This document shows positions 8,465-16,734 of a DNA stretch of 64,000 nt, in pieces. The stretch spans positions 1 through 64,000 of the forward strand of contig CAYMHU010000014.1 of NCBI GenBank assembly GCA_964390335.1. Direction: 5' to 3'. The translations under genes and the position numbers were made by a program. Source of the DNA: Granulosicoccus sp964390335 (GTDB taxonomy: Bacteria; Pseudomonadota; Gammaproteobacteria; Granulosicoccales; Granulosicoccaceae). Below the pieces are notes generated by a model. That model was not told where the DNA came from and searched no databases. It was given only the letters and a program-made list of their open reading frames with translations. The first letter of the stretch is position 1. Every line of letters starts with the position of its first letter.

Positions 8465-9712
8465 TCAGAGTCTGGATTGCAGCTCAGCAATAGCGGTGCT
8501 GAGCTGCTCATCCAGCATTTGAACGTATCGTTGGGCAACGGGCTTTTCGTACTTTTCAGCCAGACCATCCAGCAACAAGCCGCGGCGAAATTCGCGCGCA
8601 CGCTGACTAATATTTAAAGAGCCCGTTTCTTTAAACAATCCCTCCGGTGCGGATGGGACATAAATATCAGGTACCAGCCCCCGGCCATGCAGCAACCGAT
8701 GACTGGGAGTACCGTACATAGCTATGGTAGTTCTGATGGCACCGTTGATGGGTGCTTTCAATGGAAACACTTTCTGAATTAGGCCCTTGCCATAGGTCGG
8801 TGCTCCAACCAGCACGGCTCGATTGTAATCTTGCAGCGCACCGGCGAGTATTTCGGACGATGACATACTGTTCTCATTAACCAACACCGCCAAGGGTATA
8901 TCGGTTATCGAATCTCCCGCACGCGGGAGTTGATTTACATTTCCATTTTTATATTGTTCGCAATACACCCAAGGCGCATCATCAAATAACGACATGATAT
9001 ACCGAGCCGCTCTTGTAGAGCCGCCGGGATTATCGCGTAAGTCGAGCACAATAGCGGCAGCTGATTGACTAAGCAGTTCTTGCAACAGCTGCTTTACGCG
9101 CTTGTGTGTCTTAGACCCAAACCGGCTGATTTTTAAATACCCGATATGCTTGGTCAACATACTCGTGCGAGCATAATGCAATTCAACCGCCTGACGTACA
9201 GTGCTAATTGTTATTGGTTGTGTATCGCGCAACAGTTCTAAGTCGACTGTTGAATCAGGTTTACCCGACATCAAACTTGACACTGTCCTGGACGAGGCCG
9301 CTTTCACTGACTCACCATTCACACTGATTATTTGATCACCCGGTTGAATATTTTTGTTGGCTAAGGGACCACCCAGCAATGGACCTATAACCAGCGGATA
9401 GTCATTTAGTCGAGCACGAAATTTCAATCCGACACCGACAAAACCTCCAGAGCGACGTTGGCTATAGGCTTTGTGCTGCGTAGGTGATATGTAGTTGGCG
9501 AACGGGTCGTTATAGTGGGCTAAAACATCGCTAAGCAGCTCCCGCATCTGCTTGATTGCAGAATCTACCGGCAACGTCTCCATCGCATCAAGCCGCTGTA
9601 TTAATGTGGCCCGAGGTATCAGATCACGCTGTAGAAAAATCGTGAGTTGCGTGTTATCTATGATATCCAGCGCGCGGATACACTCTGCACGGGCTTGTTT
9701 ATATACGCTCAT
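8465..9712 (-). CDS. S41-family C-terminal processing peptidase with PDZ domain
   Basis: A 415-residue Ser/Lys protease of the CtpA/Prc type. The order is a helical N-terminal region (1-80), a PDZ domain (about 88-170, with GPLANKNIQPGDQIISVNGE), then the S41 core. The core shows GYLKISRFG, VLDLRDNPGGS, the nucleophile region NSMSSSEILAGAL (about 281-293) and the general-base Lys309 in APTYGKG. No signal peptide is apparent, unusual for the family, so either the true start lies further upstream or the protein is cytoplasmic. It starts 20 bases after the HugZ-like gene and is likely co-transcribed with it. Confidence 0.9.
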   Translation of the reverse strand: MSVYKQARAECIRALDIIDNTQLTIFLQRDLIPRATLIQRLDAMETLPVDSAIKQMRELLSDVLAHYNDPFANYISPTQHKAYSQRRSGGFVGVGLKFRARLNDYPLVIGPLLGGPLANKNIQPGDQIISVNGESVKAASSRTVSSLMSGKPDSTVDLELLRDTQPITISTVRQAVELHYARTSMLTKHIGYLKISRFGSKTHKRVKQLLQELLSQSAAAIVLDLRDNPGGSTRAARYIMSLFDDAPWVYCEQYKNGNVNQLPRAGDSITDIPLAVLVNENSMSSSEILAGALQDYNRAVLVGAPTYGKGLIQKVFPLKAPINGAIRTTIAMYGTPSHRLLHGRGLVPDIYVPSAPEGLFKETGSLNISQRAREFRRGLLLDGLAEKYEKPVAQRYVQMLDEQLSTAIAELQSRL

Positions 9713-9732
9713 GTTAATCTGTGGCGCTTTGT

Positions 9733-10218
9733 CTACGCCGTTCTGGCATGCACGAACTTATCCAAATGCTCACCTTCCAAGCGATAGGCTTTGCCAAAAC
9801 CCATAACAAACTGCCCTGATATAGGTGTTAATCGCATTAATACAAAATCGGGAAGTGTTCTCAACAGCCCAACCATTTTGCCGTGTTTGGCTTCATAAGC
9901 ATCTAGTAGCTGATTGTACTGGGCATGGTCAGGAGCGACCGGCTTCACCCGTACTTGTAACGAAAGCCGGCTTCGCGCAAAAATTTGTGTGCTGTCTTGT
10001 TCATCGGCAATGAGCATTATGCCGGCTTGGCCATTGCTGAGCATATCGCGCGTATGCAAGGCGAGTTGACTAACAAAAATGATTAGCTCGTACTGGTCCG
10101 TAATAAATGGCGTATATCCACAGTGCGGCACACCCTCTTCATCTACAGTGGCAAGTTGCAGTGTGCGCATTGTTGATTTCAATGTGGCGCACGCCTGCGC
10201 AATCGTATCTTGATCCAT
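9733..10218 (-). CDS. HugZ/HutZ-like pyridoxamine-phosphate-oxidase-fold protein
   Basis: A 161-residue split-barrel flavin-fold protein. Recognisable points are the TLQLATVDEEGVPHCGYTPF strand pair, the FARSRLSLQ segment and the late QFVMGFGKAYRLEG segment. In HugZ/HutZ proteins the corresponding GFG(K/R)A(Y/F) region helps bind and degrade heme. Heme utilisation is therefore the best guess, but a general FMN-binding role cannot be excluded. First gene of a probable two-gene unit with the S41 peptidase. No Fur-type site was recognised upstream. Confidence 0.75.
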   Translation of the reverse strand: MDQDTIAQACATLKSTMRTLQLATVDEEGVPHCGYTPFITDQYELIIFVSQLALHTRDMLSNGQAGIMLIADEQDSTQIFARSRLSLQVRVKPVAPDHAQYNQLLDAYEAKHGKMVGLLRTLPDFVLMRLTPISGQFVMGFGKAYRLEGEHLDKFVHARTA

Positions 10219-10332
10219 TCGCTGTATGCCCGAGTTGGTTGCTAGCTAACAAACTGGTACGTTAGCCTGCAAAGCCCCGATCAGTACCGAGACTCCGCTT
10301 CAGGCTTATTTTACGATGAATCGCTGCTTTTA

Positions 10333-13300
10333 TTACGCCGACTCGCCGTATTTCTTGGCATATTCAATTTTGGCGCCTCCGACCCAATCATCACGTTCAA
10401 TACGACCGGGAAAGGCTTCAATTGCATCGGACACCATTTGGATATCTTTCTGTGTGAACTCGGCGACCTGCTTAAACGCCGTTATACCCAAAGAATTCAG
10501 TACTTCTTGCATTTTCGGGCCAATACCATAGATCTGCGTTAAATCGTCTCTCTCTTTCGGTGCCTGAAATAATGGTCGAGGTGTTGATGTTGCCTGTGAC
10601 GACGACTCAGACTGGTTCGCATTGGACTTCGCTGAGCTTTGTAACTCCGCCAAACGTTGTTTCAAATCTGCAATTTGGGAGTCACGGCGTTTAATATCAG
10701 ACTCTAACGATTCAAGCTCCTGAATCCGTGCTTCCAATCGTTTACTGGCAACCAACTGCTGTTCCTGCTCGCTCACGCGCTGCTGCAGTGACGTTACTGA
10801 CTTAACTGAATTATCACGCTCGGCTTGTAGACTTTGCATCTCGCTGCGTAAGCGGCGAAGCTCCAAATCGTTTTCCTTTGCAGCTGAGGCTTGTTTTTCA
10901 GCTTCAGCTAAAGACTTACTTAAGTTGTCGATTTTACCTCGACTCTTCTCTAGCTCCTCTGCAGCTTTTCTTAAACGCTCCAGCTCGTGCTCTTTATCGT
11001 CGAGCGATTTTTGTAGTTTCGCCAACTCCTGCATGTCAGAATTTAGTGATGCAATTTGCGCAGTTGTCTGCTTTTCGCGTTCCTGTGCTTGCGCTAACTG
11101 TTCCCGCGCCGCTTTTAGCTGATTCGCATCAGACTGCGCAATGCCCAACTGTTTTTGCGTTTCGTTAAGCGTTGCTTCAATGGTGCGCAAGCGATCAAGT
11201 TCGCTCTGCAGTTTGCGTGATTGTGTTTCTGATTCAGTGAGCGATTTTTGTAAATCTGCCCGCCTTTGATTCTCGGCTTGGAGTTGTTCCAAAGTACTGT
11301 CACGCTTCGATAACTCGGACTCAAGTGCAGCGAGTTCTTTTTCTCGCTGTAACAATTTTTCCTGTGCTTGCTGCCCATTATTTCGCTGCTGCTCAACTGC
11401 TACCTGCAAGCGCTTCTCGGCCTCTTGTGCCTTAGTCAGATCCGCGCGAACGTGCGCTAACTGTTTCTCGGCCTCCTGTGCCTTAGTCAGATCCGCACGT
11501 ACGTGCGCTAACTGATTCTCGGCCTCCTGCGCCTTAGTCAGATCCGCACGAACGCGCGCTAACTGTTTCTCGGCCTCCTGCGCCTTAGTCAGATCCGCAC
11601 GAACGCGCGCTAACTGTTTCTCGGCCTCCTGCGCCTTGCTCAGCTCCGCGCGGACTTGCGCTAACTGTTTCTCGGCCTCTTGCGCCTTACTCAACTCTGC
11701 ACGGACTTGCGTTAACTGTTTCTCGACCTCCTGTGCCTTACTCAAGTCAGCACGAACCTGCACCAGTTGTTTTTCGGCTTCTTGTGCTTTGGCTAAATCA
11801 GCCTCGACTTGCTCAAATTGATTTTTTAGCGCATTTTGGGCCGTCGCTGAATCAGCATTAGCCTGCTCAAGCTGCTTTTGCGCTTCCTGCGCATCACTCA
11901 ATTCAGCTCGTACTTTAACTAGTTGTTTTTCTGCTGCTTGCGCCTGACTCAGCTCTGCACGAACTTGCGCTAGCTGTGTCTCTGCCTCTTGTGCCTTACT
12001 CAACTCTGCACGAACNNNNNNNNNNNNNNNNNNNNNNNNNNNNNNNNNNNNNNNNNNNNNNNNNNNNNNNNNNNNNNNNNNNNNNNNNNNNNNNNNNNNN
12101 NNNNNNNNNNNNNNNGAACTTGCGCTAGCTGTGTCTCTGCCTCTTGTGCCTTACTCAACTCTGCACGAACTTGTGCTAGTTGGGTCGCTGCCTCCTGCGC
12201 CTTACTCAACTCTGCACGGACCTGCACTAACTGTTTTTCAGCGTGCTGCGCTTTGTTTAATTCAGATGTGACTCGTTCGAGTTGATTTTTGAGCGAATCC
12301 TGTGCCGCTGTTGAATCAGCATTAGCCTGCTTAAGCTGCGTTTGCACTTCTTGCGCGTTGCTTAATTCCGCTCGTACCTGCGCCAACTGTTTTTCGGTTT
12401 CTTGCGCGTTAGCTAATTTAGTACGAACCTGTGTTAACTGCTTTTCTGCATCCTGCGTTTTGGCTAATTCAGCTTTGACTTGCTCAAGTTGATTTTGAAG
12501 TGCATCTTGAGCTTCGGTGGAGTCAGCTTTAGCTTGCAACAGCTGCTTTTCGGAATCCTGCGCTGCTTTAAGGTCAGCTTTCACTTTCACCAGTAGCTTT
12601 TCGGATTCCTGAGCGATACTAAGCTCACCCCTAACTTGCGCCAGCTGTGATTCGAGTTCCTTCGCTTTGTTTTGATCAGCCTTACCTTGTTCAAGATCGT
12701 GCTTATGCGCTGCCTGTTCTCTGACCAAATCTGATTTCGTTTGCGCAAGCTCCATCTCCGCTTCCTGTGCTTTCGTTAACTTGGCCTGAGCTTCTGTTAC
12801 TTGCTGCTCAAGCTCATTAACTTTTGACAGTTCTCGCTGCTTACTTTCAGACAATTGTTTTTCGTTATCTTGTGCCTTGGCAAGCTGCGCTTCTAAAGAA
12901 TTTATAGCCGCCTTCGCTTCTCTTAGTTCCGAATGTGTAGTAACGAATTTAGACTCTGCTTCCTCAGCCTTTGCCAATTCAATCCGAGCTTGAGACAGTT
13001 GCTTTTGCGCCTCTTGTGCTTTGCTTAACTCAGTTTTAACTTGAGCCAACTCTTTTTGCGCTCCTTGTGCTTCCTGCAACTGCGCTTTAACACGGACTAG
13101 CTCTTCAAGAGATTGTTCCGCTTTAGATAACTCGGCCTTTACTCGTGCCAATTCGTTCTCTGTCTCTTTAGCTTGAACAAGTTGGCTTTCGGTCTTGTGC
13201 GCAGTTTCTTTCAACTGGCGTAATTCCGCATGCACCTGAACAAACTGCTTCTCTGCATCTCGTGCTTTGGTAAGTTCATTTTGCGCGATAACCAGCTTGC

Positions 13301-15251
13301 CTTCTGCTTCTTGCGCTTTTACGAGTTGATCTTTGGTCCTGTTCAGTTCGGTTCGTACCGAATTAAGTTGTTCGGTATCCGCTCTACCTCTACGCTCAAG
13401 TTCTTTTTTATGATTCTCAAGCACACTTTTTTCGCCAGAGGCTTTCTCCAGCTCAGCATTGAGCTGGGACATATCCTGCTCTGTGGACTGCAGTTGCGAC
13501 TCAAGCACAGCCATTTTCTGCAAACGGGTATCGCGGTCCTGAATTGCACTGGTTTGCGCCTCAACTTGAGACTCCAGGTCTTCTACCAATCGGGCGCGAG
13601 CCTGCAAGGTTTCAATCTCCTGATTATTCGACTTAACTTGCGATTCCAGGGTCAGAATACGTTTATTCCGTGTTTGTAATTCTGCAATATGAGAATCCTT
13701 CTCCTTCAAGGCTTCCTCGTAGGAATCGACAAGTGATGCTCGTTCACTGAGCTTTTTCATCGATTGCTCGCTTTGCGAAATGGATGCTTCTAACACACTG
13801 ACCTTCGCAGCCCGTTCCTGTAGATCGATAATTTGTGTATCCCGCGCGCTAATCTTCTGTTCGAGTTCTTCAAACTTAACCACTTTTAAACGAAGCGCCG
13901 AAATATCGCGATCTTTCTGTTCCAACTTGGCTAACGTGGTATTGAGTTTTTGCTCCTGTCCTAGCAAATGTTCTATCTGTTTGTTTTTGTCCGTCAACGT
14001 TTTATCAAGTGATTCGACTTGTTGCTTCGTATCGCGCAATACGTCTTGTTGTATAGTTAATTCCGCGACTGACGCTTCCAACTCCGTAACACGTTTTTGG
14101 GCGGTAGACAGTTGATCGCGCGTCGAATGTAACTGAGTTTTGGATGCATCTAAATCAGCAACCATTTTATTAGATTCAACTTGTTTGGTTTTTAGCTCAA
14201 CAATGGATTTATCTTTGTCGGACAGTTGGATTTGCAAATGATCAACTTTACCGCTCAAGTCAACTTGCTGCTTCTTCAGTGAGTCAACGTCTAACTCCAA
14301 CTGCTTACGCTGCTTTTCGAGTGAGTCAGACTGTTCCATCAACACCCGGATATTTTCAAGCTGCGTTTCGTTCTGTTCACGTAGGCGATCTCGTTCACCT
14401 TTTATTACTTGTACCTGTTCTACACTGGCTTCAAGTTGCTTAATATCATCTTTGGCTTTACCGGCCAGTTCGAGTTTGTTTTCAAGCTCTGCAATCAGAT
14501 TATCTCTTTCCAGCAGCTGAGCCTGGAAGTGCTCGTTGGATTGGCTTTCGGTTTGTTGACGCACTGAAACTAATTGGCTTTCAGCTGCCTGCTGCTTTTG
14601 GTTGGCATCCTCCAAGGCCCGCTTAAGCGCTAAGATCTCGTTTTGACGTTGCGCCAGATCATACTCAAGTGGTTTAACCCGCGCCGATATCAAATACAGT
14701 TCATCCAACTCAGTGTCGTCTTGCAAATCACCAGAAGATTGGTTCATAAAACCTTGGGAAGTTGACGCATGACCGCCTTTGCCTGTAGGAACTGCTTTTG
14801 TTACACCGCTGATTTTGGAACGATTGGCAGTGCGAGTATGCAAAGCGGCAGCACTGCTGGATTCAAGCTCTTGCACGCGTTTTTGACTGAGCTTTAGATC
14901 ATACTCCAAAGGTTTAACGCGAGCCGCTAAACGGTAAAGTTCATCAAGATCAGTATTGGCATTATCATGGATTACCGAGCTGGAGGTCCCTGATTGGCTT
15001 TTACTGTATAAGGTCGGGATGTTATCTGAAGAAGATTGTGATGCGGATTGATCATCAGCAGAACCCGTTGCAATACTTTCAGACTCAACACCATTGCCGC
15101 CCCATCCATGCTCACGTTGGCTGCGGGTTCCAACCCGACCGATTTGGGATTGCCGACGAAGCTCAGCAATTTGATCTTTGGTTCGCCAGTGCTTTAGCAA
15201 CCAACCGACGACAATACCAAACAACAGCAATAGAACTAACGTGAGTTGCAT
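10333..15251 (-). CDS. giant membrane-anchored coiled-coil protein with C-terminal H3TH domain (assembly gap inside)
   Basis: One long gene, about 1,587 residues once the artefact at 12016-12115 is removed: the 55 bases 11961-12015 recur at 12116-12170, and deleting 155 bases puts both parts in one frame. Residues 2-19 form a membrane helix followed by basic residues, so the rest is predicted cytoplasmic. Two copies of a DELY-x3-ARVKPLEYDL motif follow, then more than 1,200 residues of coiled coil, including a run of near-identical 17-residue repeats (DNA about 11415-12280). The last 70 residues (DDLTQIYGIGPKMQEVLNSL... ending RIERDDWVGGAKIEYAKK) match the helix-3-turn-helix domain of the flap-endonuclease-like group (COG3743). 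The function is unknown; a membrane-to-DNA tether is only a hypothesis. AAGGGA precedes the ATG. Confidence 0.8.
11415..12280 (-). repeat. 51-bp in-frame tandem repeats encoding a 17-residue coiled-coil unit
   Basis: The translated unit AQEAEKQLAQVRAELSK recurs many times with small changes (R/Q, D/E, T/S). The best conserved copies lie at about 11415-11760. Hydrophobic spacing runs 3-4-3-4-3, two heptads plus three residues. The array also spans the assembly gap, so copy number is uncertain. Confidence 0.9.
12016..12115. other. assembly gap (100 N) inside the coiled-coil gene
   Basis: Exactly 100 N with identical 55-base flanks (11961-12015 and 12116-12170). The reading frame is restored by removing 155 bases. 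This marks an unresolved tandem repeat. Confidence 0.95.
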
Positions 15252-15439
15252 AACTATTCCCTTCTGATTTGACCAGACTCCACCAGAATACCTCAGCGAT
15301 ACAATAAGAACGATAGAACGGCATTAAAAAAAGTAAATACTTTTGCCCAATAGGAATCAATTGAAGCAGAAACGCACACTTAAGATTGTCAAAGACAAAA
15401 CAGTGTTAAATCTGCATTATTAATCATGTTAGGTGGGCT

Positions 15440-16714
15440 TTATTCAACCGGACTCAGATTCGGTTTAGCAAGACTCGGTAGGTCGCCGATGGTTCCCATG
15501 GCACGCTGCATAAGGTGCATCTTAACCGGATGAACTTTGTTGACTAAATCAAGTGACAAACTACGTGTTCGTTGCAAGAGTGCCGGCTGTGGTTTGAATA
15601 ACTCATATAACCCATCCAATGCAGCGATCATTAATTGATTTTCGCCATAGCGCCAACGTTGATACCGACGCAAAGCGCTGCGCTCACCAATGTCACGCCC
15701 CTTCAACATGGTTTGTATAACAACGTCCACTAAGCACCCGGCATCCAACAAACCCAGATTCACACCTTGCCCCGCCAATGGATGCACTGTATGCGCAGCG
15801 TCGCCTACCAGTGCAACCCGATCGCTTACATAGTCTTCAGCATGTGCCTTTGCTATCGGGAACGAACCCCGGTCACAAACACGTCGAACCGGACCTAACT
15901 GCTCTGGAAACGCAGCCTGCAACTCCTGCACAAATGCATCATCATCCAGTTCAAGTAAGCGTGCTACTTCCTCGGCTGTGTGGTACCACACAATCGAACC
16001 CTGATTACCGCACAACGGTAAAAATGCTTGAGGTCCAGTCGGTACAAAACGTTGCCAGGTAATATCCTGTTGTGCATTAGCAGTTTCAATGGTCGCAACC
16101 AACGCATGTTGAGGGTACTTTTTCTTATTGATTTCTATACCGGCTTTGTTACGCACAAACGAATTTGCGCCGTCGGCTCCAACCAGCAACGCTGAGGTGC
16201 AAGCGCTGCCGTCACTGAGTTTGAGCTGAACTTGATTCGATACGACTTGGAACTGCTGCAACCGCACCGGGCTTAACAGCGCAACATTGGGCAGTGCTTG
16301 CAAGCGATCCAGCACCGCAAGCTGAATGACTCTGTTTTCAACGATATGCCCTAGATGTGATGCACTAATATCACTGGCGTCAAAATCAGTCTGTCCGTGC
16401 TGCTCTCCATCCCAAACACCAAGACGTGAATACGGACACGCGCGACGCTTGATAATCGCATCCCAGGCGCCAACGTTTTTAAGCATTTGTTCCGACGCTA
16501 TGCTTAATGCGGACACCCTCAGATCGTAGTCAGGATTAGTGCCGGGTTCAAACGCTGGAGGAAGACGTTCCTCTAACACACAAATACGAAGCGGTTTTAA
16601 TTGCCGTCTCGCTTTTTCAGTTGCTAATTGAGTGGATTCAGATGCAAGCGCTGCCGCAAGCAGGCTGCCTACCATGCCACCACCAACGATGACTACATCG
16701 TAGTCAGAACTCAT
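15440..16714 (-). CDS. UbiH/UbiF/VisC-family FAD-dependent hydroxylase
   Basis: A 424-residue flavoprotein monooxygenase of the ubiquinone-biosynthesis family. The FAD-binding GGGMVGSLLA fingerprint lies at about residues 11-20. The DG motif is seen in LLVGADGANSFVRNKAGI, and the second FAD motif in RVALVGDAAHTVHPLAGQGVNLGLLDAG. These enzymes hydroxylate the polyprenyl-phenol ring during ubiquinone synthesis; which ring position cannot be told from sequence alone. It starts only 20 bases after the two-domain protease gene, so they may share a transcript. ubiX, another ubiquinone-pathway gene, lies 5 kb away in a different unit. Confidence 0.88.
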   Translation of the reverse strand: MSSDYDVVIVGGGMVGSLLAAALASESTQLATEKARRQLKPLRICVLEERLPPAFEPGTNPDYDLRVSALSIASEQMLKNVGAWDAIIKRRACPYSRLGVWDGEQHGQTDFDASDISASHLGHIVENRVIQLAVLDRLQALPNVALLSPVRLQQFQVVSNQVQLKLSDGSACTSALLVGADGANSFVRNKAGIEINKKKYPQHALVATIETANAQQDITWQRFVPTGPQAFLPLCGNQGSIVWYHTAEEVARLLELDDDAFVQELQAAFPEQLGPVRRVCDRGSFPIAKAHAEDYVSDRVALVGDAAHTVHPLAGQGVNLGLLDAGCLVDVVIQTMLKGRDIGERSALRRYQRWRYGENQLMIAALDGLYELFKPQPALLQRTRSLSLDLVNKVHPVKMHLMQRAMGTIGDLPSLAKPNLSPVE

Positions 16715-16734
16715 GGTTTAACGAAACTCATCAC

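Noticed and set aside
11415..12300. CRISPR-like regular DNA repeats
   Set aside because: The 51-bp units are in frame, directly abutting and coding for a coiled coil; there are no spacers and no cas genes. The same applies to the 14-bp and 15-bp arrays.
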